DNA from: Miscanthus floridulus | Taxonomy: Eukaryota; Streptophyta; Magnoliopsida; Poales; Poaceae | Length of the DNA stretch: 64,000 nucleotides | Reading direction: 5' to 3' | Assembly (NCBI RefSeq): GCF_019320115.1 | Contig: NC_089585.1 | Span: forward strand, 145,159,769 to 145,223,768 | In this document: positions 45,588 through 57,050 of the stretch, piece by piece | How positions within the stretch are numbered: the first letter of the stretch is position 1 | How the letters are laid out: every line of letters begins with the position of its first letter | Notes under the pieces: generated by a model | Databases searched by the model: none | What the model was told of the DNA's origin: nothing | Seen by the model: the letters and a program-made list of their open reading frames with translations, nothing else | Made by a program: the position numbers and the translations under genes

Positions 45588-47550
45588 TAAAAGGTCTAGT
45601 TTGGTTTTGGTTAATTGATAAAAACCTAAGTGCTAACGTAGTTTATCAAAGTGATTATGAGATAGGTAGCACTACTCTAAGTGATGAAGCAATGGTGAAG
45701 ATCATAATGAGGGTGATGGCATAGTGATGATCAGATGCTTGAACTTGGAAAAGAAGAAAGAGAAAAACAAAAGGCTCAAGGCAAAGGTATAAATAGTAGG
45801 AGCCATTTTGTTTTAGTGATTGAGACACTTAGTGAGTGTGATCACATTTAGGATCGATAGTCGTACTATTAAGAGGGGTGAAACTCGTATCGAAATGAGG
45901 ATATCAAAGTGCCACTAGATGCTCTAACTCATTGCATATGCATTTAGGATCTAGTGGAGTGCTAACACTCTTGAAAATGTTTGTGAAAATATGCTAACAC
46001 ATGTGCACAAGGTGATACACTTGGTGGTTGGCACATTTGAGAAAGGGTTAGGAACTTCACCAGTGGAGTGTCCGCCCGTAGAGTGCGAACAGTCCAATGG
46101 TGCCCTATACAGAAAAGACGGAGGTCACTATAAGTGATCGGACGCTGGCCTTGATTGGACCGGTGTGTCCGGACAGTAGAAGCTGCTAAGACACTAGCGT
46201 CGGTCTCTGACCAGACGCTAGCATCAATCTCTGACCAGACGCTGGGTCACTTAGTGACCGAACGTTGGAGGGTTGAGTCTGGTCCTATTGACATGGCAAC
46301 GCATAGGGGAGACACCGAGTGACCGGACACTGGGTGAGTCCAGTCGAGCATGACCGGATGCGTGCGGTCGTGATTTCTCGCTTCTGGATGCTTACTGGAA
46401 ACGATCGGACGCTGAGGTTCAGCGTCCGGTCACTTCACAGTAGCGCGTCCGGTCATCACTTGACCGTTGGGATTGGGTGCTCAGTATTTGAAGAGAGGGG
46501 ACACATGGCGTGCATCGCACGACCGGACGCTGGGGTCCAGCATCTGGTCACTTTGACCAGAGCATCCAGTCACCCCATGTTATGCCCAGTGAAGGAGTAC
46601 AACTGCTCTATTTCATGGGGGCTTCTATTTAAGCCCCATGGTTGGCTCAAGCTCACTCTCTTGGCCATTTTACATTGACATAGCAACCTTGTGAGCTTAG
46701 CAAAAGCCCTCCCACTCATCTCCATCATTGATCCATCATCATTGTAAGATTGGGAGAGAATCTAAGTGCATTGCTTGAGTGATTGCATCTAGAGGCACTT
46801 GGTATTTGTGTTTCACTACGAGATTCACTTGTTTCTCTTGGTGGTTGCCACCACCTAGATGGCTTGGAGCAGTGGAGGAGGATTGGCACGAGTTGGTGAT
46901 TGTTCGTAGCCATCTCCGGTGATTGTGAGGGGATTTGTACCTTCTCTAGCGGAGTGCCAAAAGGTAACTCTAGTGGATTGCTTGTGTCATTGAGTTACCT
47001 CACTTGTGGGTAGGTTCTTGTGGTGTCCAATTATGTGGACGAGGTTCATGCAACACCTCTTAGCCACCGAACCACCAAGTATTGGTCGACACAACGGGGA
47101 CGTAGCATGTTGGCAAGCACGTTAACCTCGGGAGAAAATTGGTTGTCTCTTGCCCTTTGGTATTCTCCTGGTGATTGATAAAGTATTCATCTTGTGATTG
47201 GTTCACTCCTCTACATGGCGGTATAATCACCTCACTTACTCATTTACATTTCCACAAACTAGCTATAACAAGCTCTTTAGTGTAGCTAGAATTGAGAGCT
47301 TGCTTTGTGGATTAAGTTCATCTAGTGGAGCTCTTTAGTGTAGCAATTGTGAGAGCTCTTAGTGATACCTTATAAATTATGTGCCTAGTGATCATAACAA
47401 CTAGAATTGTTGGATAGGTGTCTAGTAACCCTTGTAGAGCTAGAGCAAGTTTGTATTTCGCTATTTGTTATACTAATCAAATTGCTCTAGTCGGTTTGTA
47501 GATTTTTAAATAGGCTATTCACCCCCCTCTAGCCATATTAGGACCTTTCA
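45588..47550. mobile_element. 1.96-kb LTR-like insertion (solo LTR candidate)
   Basis: Flanked by ACCGC on both sides (45583-45587 and 47551-47555). The ends are TAAAAGGTCTAG on the left and GGACCTTTCA on the right, whose complement is TGAAAGGTCC. Original ends were therefore probably TG...CA with about ten inverted bases. It contains no coding sequence and has several CGGACGCT/AGCGTCCGG words at 46140-46560. The 5-bp duplication and TG/CA ends favour a solo LTR, probably minus strand. A TIR-bearing element cannot be excluded. Confidence 0.65.
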
Positions 47551-47639
47551 ACCGCTCAGTACCACTCCTAGAGTGCTTGGCACTGCCCCAGGAGTGCTTA
47601 GCTCTATATACTAGAGTGGTCGGCACCTTCTCTCTGGCG

Positions 47640-48560
47640 TCTCCACCAATGTGGATGACCAAGTGCTCGACGACGAAGGTGCTGGTGAAGCCGCCAGCTT
47701 CCCCCGTGCTCGGACTGTCCTAGTCCCAAGCTGCCTTCTCGTCAAACATGATGTCATGTGAGACAACCACCTTGTCTCCACATGGGTCATAGAGCCGGAA
47801 TGCCTTGGTACCTTCCTCATAGCCAAGGAGCACCATCGGTGTGCTCCTATCCTCCAGCTTGGTGAGGACCGGCTTGGTCTTCCTAACGTGGCCAATGCAG
47901 CTGAATGTCTAGAGGAAGGACATGCCTGGCTTGTGCCCATACCAAGCTTCAAATGGCATCTTACCCTTCAGGGCCTTGGTGGGTGCACGGTTGAGGATGA
48001 ACACCGCCATGGTCACCGTCTCACCCTAGAACCTTGTTGGCATGCTCTTGGCCTTCATCATGGATTGAGCCATGTCGACCATCGTCTGGTTCCACCGCTC
48101 CACCATGGCATTCTTCTATGGCGAGTATGGTGCGGTGTGGTGTCGCACCACACCCTGATCTGCACAGTACGCAGCGAACTTCACCGAAGTGAATTTGCTA
48201 CCACGATCAGTCCATAGCACGCGCCGCTTCTTGCCGCTCTCCGCCTCCGTGCGCGCCTTGAACTTCTTGATCGCCTTTGCCACCTTGTCCTTGCTCATTA
48301 GGAGTTACAGCCACATATAGTGACTGTAATCATCCATGAGCAGGAGGAAGTACCGCCGACCATAGTTTGTGGCTGGCATGATTGGTCCATAGAGATCGCC
48401 GTGGATGAGCTCGAGAGCGTCCACCGCGTGATACTAGGCCACCTCCTCTGCTTTCCAACCAGGCAGCTGTCACATAGTTTGCCTTCGTGCTTGATGTGGG
48501 GTAGCCCTCAGACCATCTTCTCTAGCCGATCGAGCGCGTCGAAGCTGAGATGGCCGAACT
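47640..48560 (-). pseudogene. Copia integrase
   Basis: From the HHCC region (near 48430-48560, HIKHEGKLCDSC) into the core: LLLMDDYSHYMW, VLWTDRGSKFTSVKFAAYC with the second aspartate, QGVVRHHTAPYSP, and LNRAPTKALKG with PFEAWYGHKP downstream. Stops are present, including one just after APYSP. Confidence 0.85.
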
Positions 48561-50064
48561 GGGCATGCCACAGCCATGGCTCCTCGGTGTGCCGTGCTGC
48601 CAGGCACACTGGCTGCTCCACCTTCAAGTCGAGCAGGTACAATCAATTACGTGAGTGTTTTACCTTCACGAGAAGACGCCGCTCTCAATACCGAATCTTT
48701 AGGATCTCGCTCTCGATCAGTACCTCGCATCCGCCCTTGTCCAGCTACTCGATGCTAACGATGCTTGAACGTAGCTGTGGGATGTAGTACACATTCGTCA
48801 GCGCGCGGTGCTCACCATTCTAGCACCTGAAGATGATGGTGTCGCACCCTCGGATCACCACCCTTGAGTCATACCGAACTTCACCGTGGCAGTCATGTTA
48901 CCGTTGAGCTAGGAGAAGGTTTCCTTGGAGACCATCATGTGGTTGCTGGCGTCGGAGTCTAGGTACCACCGCTGCTCCTGTTCGCCGCCCACACGTTCGA
49001 GGTGGACTTAGGTGCGCGGTTCGTCGAGGTTGACAGCCTTCAGAGCCTTGCCATGCCCTTTCACCGCCATCACCTCTCCCTTCTCCTTGGCCTCAACGTC
49101 GTGCAGTGCATAGAACGTCGCTATCACGAGAGTGGCTTCATCATCCTCATCAACCTGCTCTAAATGAGCCTCAATCTTTTTCTCCTGCTTGCGATTTGGG
49201 CACTCCTTTGCCTAATTGCCTGTCTTCCCGCAACACCGGCAGGCATTGGGATCGCCTTCTTGTTCTTCTTCTTTGAAGAAGCCTTGCCACCGCGCTTGTC
49301 ATCGCCACCGCGGCTGCAGGAGGCTTCCCCGGACTTCTTTCGGGCAGCCCACTCCTCCTCTGTCAGCAGCACCTTGCCACTGTCCGTTGTCGCTGTGGCC
49401 TGCTCCATGCGCTCGTCCACCGCCCACAGATAGCCTGTCACACTCCCAATGGTGAGGGTGGACAAGTCCAGCATCGTCTCTATAGAGAGAGCGATATGGA
49501 TATATTTCACTAGCAAAGAGTGGAAGTAATTGGAGACCGCCTTTTGTTCATTGATGGTGACGCCGTGGCTCCTCAGCTTGCTAATGAGCGACTACAGGCG
49601 AAGGGAGAAGTTCTCCACTGACTCATCATCCTTGAACTTAAGGGTGGCGTACTCCTGCTTTAGCAGCTGGGCCGTCGCCTTCTTTGCGTGGTCGAAGCCG
49701 ACGCGCATCGTTGCAATGGCCTCTCACGCCTCCTTAGTAGAGTTCTTCGCCCCAACGGCTCCCTGTAATCCGTTGACACAACAGTGAGGATAGTCTCCAA
49801 CGCTGGCATATCATCTTCTTCGTTGTCAGTGACATTGTCAATGGCATTCTAGAGCAGTCGGGCTCTGAGCTTCACCTTCATGGTCACCGCCCACTCGCCA
49901 TAGTTGGTGTGAGTCAGTGTCGGCCAACTGATGCCGCTGACCTCCCGCATCGTGTGCACGACGACCTTCTATCGTGGCTGGGCAGCCACAACAGCGTCGC
50001 TGCTGTCGCCCATCTTCAAACCATCCGTCATCGTCAGCGGTTAGTCCGGCGATGGCGCTTGTAT
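48561..50064 (-). pseudogene. Copia gag and protease
   Basis: Gag starts after the primer site and runs leftward on the minus strand. The zinc knuckle near 49205-49246 reads CRCCGKTGN, then a stop, then AKEC, so the conserved His is Asn and the following residue is a stop. The protease site near 48945 reads WYLDSDASNHM, with Asp where the family has Gly after the catalytic Asp-Ser/Thr. Both changes would inactivate the products. Confidence 0.75.
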
Positions 50065-50077
50065 GGCTCTGATACCA
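50065..50077 (-). other. Copia primer-binding site
   Basis: The minus strand reads TGGTATCAGAGCC, a perfect 13-base complement to plant initiator tRNA-Met, two bases from the LTR. Confidence 0.93.
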
Positions 50078-50079
50078 CT

Positions 50080-50517
50080 TGTTGGTCCCGAGATCTCCGG
50101 TACGGGTGAGCCGACCGCTCACCGTCGTTGTCGACCACACACACTACAGCTGGAGTTAGAAGAAGGGAGGGAGAACAGAGCGCGCACATACAGTACAAGC
50201 ACAAGCATTGGCCGGAGCTCTGCAGAGGAGATGACAAAACTGAATTCGCTCAGCTTTACTGAGTTGCTGTGGGAAGCTATATATACAACTCTACCCATCT
50301 AATCCTAGTACACAGACATGTCAGACTGTCATGCTGCTACAGTGACTAGATGTGACAACAGGACTGACTTTAACGTCTATCCCTGCTGTGGCTACAGTTC
50401 GGCAGGAGAGCCTTTCGACGCCTGCTCCTACCGCGGCTACATTACAGCAATAGGAAAGTCCTTTCGGCATATGTCTCTACCGCGCGTACAAGCGAGAGAG
50501 CAGCAGATTACTTTACA
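50080..50517 (-). repeat. Copia 5' LTR
   Basis: 438 bp from TGTTGGTCCCGAG to CTTTACA on the + strand. Intact counterpart of the split left LTR. Confidence 0.92.
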
Positions 50518-51049
50518 GAGCCGATGAACTGTCAAAGGCCCAGGACTCTGAACCGGCGAGCTCGAGGCGAGTCTGCGGACTGGATCTACCCCTTCTCCTC
50601 TCTTCTTCCTCCTCCCAACTACCAGTTTATGTATCCATAATATTCTAGTGTGTTCTAGAGACTCGATTTGTGTTACTGTATTCGATTTGTGAGTTGGATT
50701 CGATTGAGATCGGTGACAGACTTGTCTAAATGCACCTGTACTGGACTGAACGCCCTTGAAAACAAGGTCAAACAGCTGGTGCTGAAGGAGCTGAATAAGT
50801 TGTGGGACAAGGAGGATTCTCGCACTCAAACACCCTCGTGGACGATTCCCCTTACAAAGCTCTGCGCAATCCGGTACTGCCTTTTTCCCCTTCGTTCCTA
50901 CTTCATACGTAACGTCTACCACAGCTGGTAATGCTCGCTTCTGGACTTAGGCTGTATATACTTTACACACTTGACACATGCATTGTCTTCGTTTGATGCA
51001 TGTCTGCTGTGCAGCCGCACGCCGCCATTTTCCCTCGGCCCTACAGCTA
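50518..51049. other. Gap, no gene resolved
   Basis: One coding-like patch at about 50735-50815 (+) reads NALENKVKQLVLKELNKLWD, resembling an amphipathic helix, but no family is recognised and no complete exon structure can be drawn. Confidence 0.3.
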
Positions 51050-51310
51050 CAAGAGCTACGAGAGCCTGTTCGCTGGCTCGTATACGATTGTGGATTATAA
51101 ACTGAAATAGTATTTTTCTCTTACACCAAATCACCAGCAGTAAATAATTCACGATCGTTTACGACGAAACGAACAAGCTAAACGACAAGGGCCCCGTTCG
51201 CTTCGCTGAAAAAACAAACTGTTTCGACTGATTTATCGTGAGAGAAAAACACTGTTTTAATTGAAAAACAAGCTGAAAAGTATGGATTATAAGACAAACG
51301 AACAGCGCGC
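51050..51310. mobile_element. Two adjacent hAT-like MITEs or fragments
   Basis: The first (about 51050-51180) has AGAGCCTGTTCG on the left and, as complement of the right end, AGCTTGTTCG. The second (about 51189-51307) has GGCCCCGTTCGCTT on the left and, as complement of the right end, GCGCTGTTCGTTT. Both contain TTTTTCTC or GAGAGAAAAA words typical of these grass elements. Duplications are not clear. Confidence 0.5.
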
Positions 51311-51448
51311 ATGATGCACCGGGTAATATAATATAATAAGCTTCGGTCGACTTCGTCAGACACTCAGACTAGTAATAAAATAAGGCGTAGTTACATTCTG
51401 CTTAGAATGTAGTAATGCATAGTTGAAGAGTGGCTAATGTTATGGGTT

Positions 51449-51735
51449 AACAATGCCCCATGAGCAGGACCTGGTGGAGAATTTCGCTTGTACCTGGAGA
51501 CCCTTGCCACTGCAGACGATGTTCAGCGTTACGTCAGGAGCACCCTTTTGGTCAGCCCCCCATCACGGAGAGTGACCCGGACTGGAACTTCTACAAGCGA
51601 ATACTACTACGACTCGAGTAGATAGAAGAAAGGAAGGAATCGCTGAGGCTGCTGTTGAAGAGAAGGTGGTGGAAGAGGTAGCAAGGCTGAGTTGCAATGC
51701 AAGCAATTTCGATGGTCAATTTCCCTGACGTTGTT
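51449..51735 (+). pseudogene. Unrecognised gene remnant, copy 2
   Basis: Homologous to 32966-33260. It reads LETLATADDVQRYVR, then after a one-base deletion EHPFGQPPITESDPDWN, and in the second frame GIAEAAVEEKVVEEVARLSC ending NFDGQFP with a stop. The changes relative to copy 1 are largely conservative. No family is recognised. Confidence 0.55.
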
Positions 51736-52069
51736 GTCGTCCCTGCTAGCAGGATCAGATGCAGTCACTTGTTTGTTTGTGTTTTTGTATTGGATATTAT
51801 GACATGCCAGCATTCAGTTTTTTTCAGTACGTTGTCTTACTGAATTGGGTGTTATTATGAACGAGCTTGGTGCTCCAATTTTCGATTACACTTGCATGTT
51901 TGCTTGTAGCAGTAAGTAGGTCAAAATCGTTTCATGTTCTTCCTTTAAAAAAACTAAAAAAAAAACGTTTCATGTTTCTTCAACTGAAGCCCACACCGGC
52001 CCAGGCACCAGTAGCCTAGCTTCCTGGCGGACTCACAGCCCAGTAGCAGCAAAAGCAACCACACCACGG
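51736..52069. other. Gap, nothing supported
   Basis: AT-rich with no coding, RNA or repeat signal I can support. Confidence 0.35.
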
Positions 52070-52262
52070 CCCAGCTCTCATAAACTCTCCGCTCCATACG
52101 ACCCGCCGCCACCGCCGCCGGTCTACTCCGTCCGCGCCAGGCGGCGGCCGTCACGCTCTCTCTAGACCAGCGCAGCGACCGTCACCGACTCGCCACCGTC
52201 TCCCGGCGCCAGCGGAGGCCAGGATGGCATTCATCGCCAGAGGTGCAGGATCCTCCTCCGCA
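52070..52262 (+). other. GC-rich patch, possible first exon
   Basis: A CpG-rich stretch with C-rich, leader-like sequence leads to an ATG in a fair context (CCAGGATGGC at about 52224) and reads MAFIARGAGSS before a frame end. It could be the 5' exon of a gene whose rest is lost or lies outside recognition. Confidence 0.3.
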
Positions 52263-53055
52263 TTCATTTGTTGTCGGTTTTCGCTCGTCTGATTGTAGTT
52301 GCGCACCAAAAAAAATTCTACTTTGGAAATGTATGTTTGGTGAAATTCTGAATCTGGCATCCGTAAAAAGAGGGGTATACATAGCTCCCAGCTGGAGATC
52401 CACTGTCAAAATCAGCCTGACTAGTATTTTGTTTTTTTCCCCTTATTCAAGTTTGAATCATGTGCCTCCAGTATTTTCGGTCACGCCCTTTTCGTATTTT
52501 GGATGCATCTGCACTCAACTCACATGATTGGGATGGAGAAGAAAGCCAGACAGATTCCCACTGATTTTCCAAAACGATGTTATTAGCCAGCTGCTTCCGA
52601 TCAATCACATCACATCATTACCGAATCTCGTATGTGAATGCCTTTTGGTTCCTTTGTGAACGCAGGATGCCTTCAGGGCGTGTGTTGAAAAATGCCTTTT
52701 TCTTCTTCCAACTATATGCACAGTGCTGATTGGTAGAAGAAATAGATGGGTCCCTAGTGATTCTGACAAATGATGTTACAGACAGCATGTGGTTTCTTTT
52801 CTGGTGCGTGTTAGATACCAAGATTTTGCTACTATTTTGGTAGTATTTCTAAGTTTTGCAGCCTCTTAATTTGTACTAGATGTGATCGACTGACCAAAAG
52901 CTTGTGTTGTCACTGTCAGCAACTGGAGTAGAGGAAGGAAGAAGGCGCAGGCTGCAATCTGCATGTTAGGAGGAAGCTGCTGGACATAGCTTCCGGCATG
53001 GCATCCGGTTTGCATACTAGAGCCTGGCTTGGGTGGTTAGGAACGGAACTAAGTG
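52263..53055. other. Gap before LINE
   Basis: No domain-bearing frame. The last part (52920-53055) is the sequence into which the LINE inserted. Confidence 0.35.
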
Positions 53056-53065
53056 ATGCTTCTAG

Positions 53066-53568
53066 ATAGGCAGTGCCCCTTCAGTCGGGATACCTGGCAC
53101 CACTGCTTGCAGCCGCTCGGTTTGCAGAATCTGTTGCCCCCAGCAGATACCGATCCTGCCTCCTGGTGGTTGTCCTCACGTTTGCAGCTTACAGCTACCA
53201 CCAGGAAGGGCTTTGATGCGCTAGTGCTGCTGATCACTTGGATGTTGTGGAAGGAGCGCAATTGCCGAGTTTTCGATAGCAGATCGACGACCTCCCAGAA
53301 CCTGGCCCTTGCTATCCGCTCCGAGGGCAACCTCCGGCTCCAAGCTGGTTACAGGGCCCTGTCGTGCTTGCTGGCTTTGGTCACTAACTGATGCTTCAAC
53401 AATGTGTCGTCAAGTCGCTCAATTAGTCAAAATGTAGACATCCAATTGTAATCCGTCGGTGTTTGTGTTGGCGCCTGGCAGGCTGGCACCTCGCCGAGGC
53501 AAGCCGCTTGTTGTTTTCCGAACCTTCTCCTTAATGAAATACGTGCAGCGCACGATCTCGAAAAAAAA
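53066..53568 (+). mobile_element. 5'-truncated LINE (L1 type)
   Basis: Bounded by a 10-bp duplication ATGCTTCTAG (53056-53065 and 53569-53578), with a short A tract at 53561-53568. The open frame ending at 53391 (from CPFSRDTWHHCLQPLGLQ through WWLSSR to LLITWMLWKERN) is the zinc-binding C-terminal region that follows reverse transcriptase in plant L1 LINEs, and a typical 3' untranslated region follows. Only the last ~500 bp were inserted, as usual for target-primed reverse transcription. Confidence 0.88.
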
Positions 53569-53578
53569 ATGCTTCTAG

Positions 53579-54000
53579 TCTATAGATAGTATGTGTTGTG
53601 ATTTGTGAAGTTTCTTCTCAATTATATGCAAGTCAGCAATGGTTCCCTGTCTCTTAGGACCTAGCATGTATTAAAAATATAGGGAGGTCAGCCAAGCACG
53701 AGTCAATTCATATTTCATAAACTAAACCCCTCTCCTGCATTGGAAGGAGATGCAGGGTTCGTATCTCAGTCGGGATTTAAAATTTAGGTGGAATTTCATC
53801 GAAATTTTACAAAATTTGGTAATTTCTGGGGAGGCCAAAAAAAAAATTCTAATAACCAAATCAAAACACCTGATCTCAGTACAAAGGCTTCAGGAAGCAG
53901 TTGATGTGCTGATGCTTGCTCCTTTCTTTTGAGGAATGGCTGATGAACACTGACATATATCAGAGCAAGACTTTAGCAAAGCTTGTCTAGTTTCTACTTA
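53579..54000. other. Gap between LINE and Helitron
   Basis: No gene recognised. Confidence 0.35.
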
Positions 54001-54289
54001 CTAGTGGTAATGCACGCGTGGCGCGCACTTGGTAATTTTATAAATTATTTAAGAGGGTTTGAATATAGTTAGAAAATTAAATTAAATTAATTAATATTGG
54101 CCCTTCATGCTCTCACTCCCTCATCATATCCTTCATGCATATGCAGTCATCTTTGATTTTTTTCACAGGAACTAAACAAACAAATGAGTAGATATAGTTA
54201 TTTAATTGTTTATTAGCACAAGAGACCCCAACAATAGTTTCAAGAGTTCTCTCATAGGAACAAGATAGGCTAGTTGGAGTTGTGGCGTC

Positions 54290-54957
54290 TTCCAATTCAT
54301 TCAACAGCCTCTTCTTCTCGTCTTCGGATTTCTCCTGCGCATTCTTCATCTGCGGAAGCAACCAAAGCAACAACTTCTTAGTGTGAGGCAGCAGCCATCA
54401 ACTACATCCAATAGCATAGCAATCATTACCTGAGGGAGGAATAGAATTTTTTTTTTAAACGTGCATACAACAACAACAGCTGCTGCCAACTCACCATGAT
54501 AACAAGGATTCAAACAAAAACAGCGACAAAGTCGGGGAAGAGAGTCAGCGCGTGCTTGATGTGTCCATGTCCCCACTGTGCTCCGTCTCGATGATCTCCT
54601 GGGTGTCAAACACCATATATCCCAGGAAAACCAGGAGGCCCAAGTAGAGCTGCAGCAGTGTAGGTGGCCATCCATGACCATGTTGCAGTCAGTCAGCTTG
54701 GCTCCATGCTTTCTTATTACAATGCGACGAAGAATTTAAGTTTGTAGGGTATAATAAGCAAGTTTATTCACCTTAAACGAAGGTGGAACTGGTGTGACCA
54801 AAGATTGAAGTAGCAAACTGCAGCCAGAGAAGAATGGAGAGGCCAGATGAAAGCAGACCGCTGAGGTACAGGTACTCCCTGCACTTGGCGATGATGGCAG
54901 TGCCAGAGAAGCATCCAAAAGCAATTGCGGTTCGGACGAATGCCGTCATGAGAATCC
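54290..54957 (-). pseudogene. Bax inhibitor-1 gene fragment (three exons)
   Basis: Minus-strand exons: 54957-54772 (after a CTACCAG acceptor), 54649-54495 (between CTGCAG and a GTGAGT donor) and 54350 to about 54290 (after a CCGCAG acceptor). They read TAIAFGCFSGTAIIAK, SSGLSILLWLQFATSIFGH, GYMVFDTQEII, IKHALTLFPDFVAV and KNAQEKSEDEKKR, which are the C-terminal membrane helices and charged tail of plant BI-1 (TMBIM family), an ER membrane suppressor of cell death. Full plant BI-1 is about 250 aa; the N-terminal half is missing. A stop or frameshift occurs at the end of the first exon, a frameshift after GDMD and a TGA in the second. It cannot make BI-1 but could feed a chimeric transcript. 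Confidence 0.85.
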
Positions 54958-55175
54958 TGGTAGATGAGCAGAGCAAAAGCAGTTCAATAAAGCAGACCAC
55001 AAGTACTCTCTCGATCAGCTCAAGAGATCTTCATTCTTTTGGTGTAAATTCTAGCTAATGCAATGTGGCCATCCTGGCATAATGTCATCTAAACTACCAG
55101 TACCAGATTGAACCGAATACAACTAACCAATGACTAAACAAAAACAAAATTCCTTTCTCCACAAGTATTACTTAC

Positions 55176-55827
55176 AAGTATTGTATATATTAGATTCGGA
55201 ATTTCACCGCTTAGCCTTTTTTGAGCCAAGTCCCTATGGTGCATATCACATTAGATTAAACCCAATTAATACCACATAATACTTTATTAGGACTTACAAT
55301 ATATTCAAATTTGGAAGTTGAGAGTGTGTCAATGGAATCACCCCTGCCAGCTCAATGCACCACCATACATGTGTCAAAATCCTATAAAAACAGGAAACAA
55401 CACCAATACACCATACATGATGAAACAAGCATTGTGGATCATTTTGTTTAACTTATATCTGGAATGAATAATATAACTTACAAGTTCTCAACTCTCAAGG
55501 TGCTTCAACTTAGGTATGGAGAATGGTGTATCTCTTTCCAGATTGTTAGAGGACAAGTCCCTGGATCAAAATAGCATTGCTGTTAGGAAGTATTTCATAT
55601 AGAAATATAGGGATGGTAATCAAGGGCACAAGAAATGCCAATTTCACAAGGAAAAACCCTGCAAAAGAAAAAAAAAGAGGGGGAGCCCTGAGGCTAAAAA
55701 GACCATTTTTGAAAAAAGAAAATAACATAAGCAAAACTGAAACCTACTTACATAGTTTCAAGCAACAAACAATCACCAATCTCATCAGGGTTCTGTCCCG
55801 AGAGTCCATTCGACTTCAAATCGTCAT
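55176..55827 (-). pseudogene. ERECTA-family LRR kinase fragment (four LRR exons)
   Basis: Minus-strand exons with good splice sites: 55827-55752 (SNGLSGQNPDEIGDC), 55560-55482 (PFSIPKLKHLE), 55381-55298 (SQLPNLNIL) and 55233-55176 (DLAQKRLSGEIPNLIY). In the ERECTA family these are consecutive small LRR exons of about 72 nt, and the order here matches. ERECTA kinases are plasma-membrane receptors for epidermal patterning peptides. Only a piece of the extracellular LRR domain is present, with a stop in the second exon and several substitutions. It lies 5' of the BI-1 fragment on the same strand. Confidence 0.82.
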
Positions 55828-55829
55828 CT

Positions 55830-57050
55830 GAAATTCATATGAGGAAACAATGCACCATCACTACATCAAAGTTTGCAGCTATAGAAAGAAGACAGATACT
55901 GCTCCAATTCAGAAATACACTTTAGAATTACAATTTAGTTATTTTGTATATAGAAAAATGTCACAAGTTATCTGTATCAAATTTTATTGACAAGCATACA
56001 AAAAAATTTAAAAGTAATCCCTTCAACAATAGGCAATTTGGTTGAATCAGTGATGATACATTTGCGAACATGGAAGTAAATAAACTCTAGACCATGCATT
56101 ATGCAAAGTAAAATTTGTCACGTTATTTTTTTTAACACAAATACTGCCCTAGAATAGCTGTATGTAAGTAAACTGACACTGAGGATCAAAAAGCAGAAAC
56201 ATAATATAAAAAGCTTTCGGCATAAAGTACTAATTGCTGGACCCTAATCTCAGGGTTGGATTACAGCAAGCTGCACATATTAGTCATCGTAGCCACTACT
56301 GGGGCTTCGATCCCGTTTAATTCGCAAGCTGGTATTATTTGGAACTCATGACAGTAGCAGGCTAAATAATAGCAGTATAGATCAATAGGTGAAAGTAGAA
56401 GAGAAAGCAATCCAGTTTGATTGGCAAGATGGTATTATTTGGAACCCATGAATCAGCAGTATAGACCAATAGTTCAAAGCAATCAAGGAAATAGACAGAC
56501 TCAAGATCAGTCAGAAAAATAGATAGACATACATAATTTCTTCTCCATCCTCTCGCACAACCCCTAAGCATGCCACTATTAATGATTTTTTGAACCCCTC
56601 GATGGCTCGATGGAAGTTTCAGTCTGATTTCGGATCAAAACAGGAAAAACAGCGATGCATCAAACCCTAAAAAATTGAATGCACAGAATCCTAATCTAGA
56701 GGGCATCGGCTAAAGATTGGATGTGGAGGCAGAATCGCACGGCTGTTAACCTGAAGGTCGCTCGAAGATGACGTGCGCAACATGGAGGATGCTTAGCCGA
56801 TCTCCATCTCCCCAAGAGCCGCTGCAGCAGCCTGCTCCATCAGACCATCACCGGCCACCTGGCAAAAAATGGCACGGAGGGGAGATTGACAACAGAGAAA
56901 GCGTGTTTCATCACATAAGTATGGTCCTTTTCGTCTTGGGGTCCACCTGTCAAATATCTATCAACTGTTAGATGTAAAATTAAAAGACATCCGAGGGTGG
57001 AGAACTTGGGTGGGTAGGGAGTTTTTATGTGACAGGTATTTTTCAATTCA
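55830..57050 (-). other. 5' part of Helitron, content unresolved
   Basis: A third possible captured patch lies at 56760-56870 (GC-richer; minus strand reads EQAAAAALGEMEIG), but I cannot name a source gene. The rest is AT-rich. Confidence 0.35.

Larger units (their letters stand above)
33707..50517 (-). mobile_element. Ty1/copia retrotransposon, minus strand, with nested insertions
   Basis: The right LTR 50080-50517 (438 bp) is the 5' LTR on the minus strand. The left LTR is split: 33707-33989 plus 43459-43613, which adds to exactly 438 bp. The primer-binding site is at 50065-50077. Gag, protease, integrase, reverse transcriptase and RNase H follow in copia order on the minus strand. Flanking pentamers (AAGTC and GAGCC) differ by two transitions, so the duplication is decayed or absent. 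The LTRs differ at roughly 30 of the first 283 positions by eye, so it is much older than the chromovirus. Many stops make it non-functional. Confidence 0.9.

Noticed and set aside
44876..45724. 282-codon + strand ORF with Thr/Pro/Gly repeats
   Set aside because: Antisense of copia pol and its 21-bp repeat, ending inside the LTR-like insertion.
33702..50522. A perfect target-site duplication for the copia element
   Set aside because: AAGTC and GAGCC differ at two of five positions, so I do not claim one.
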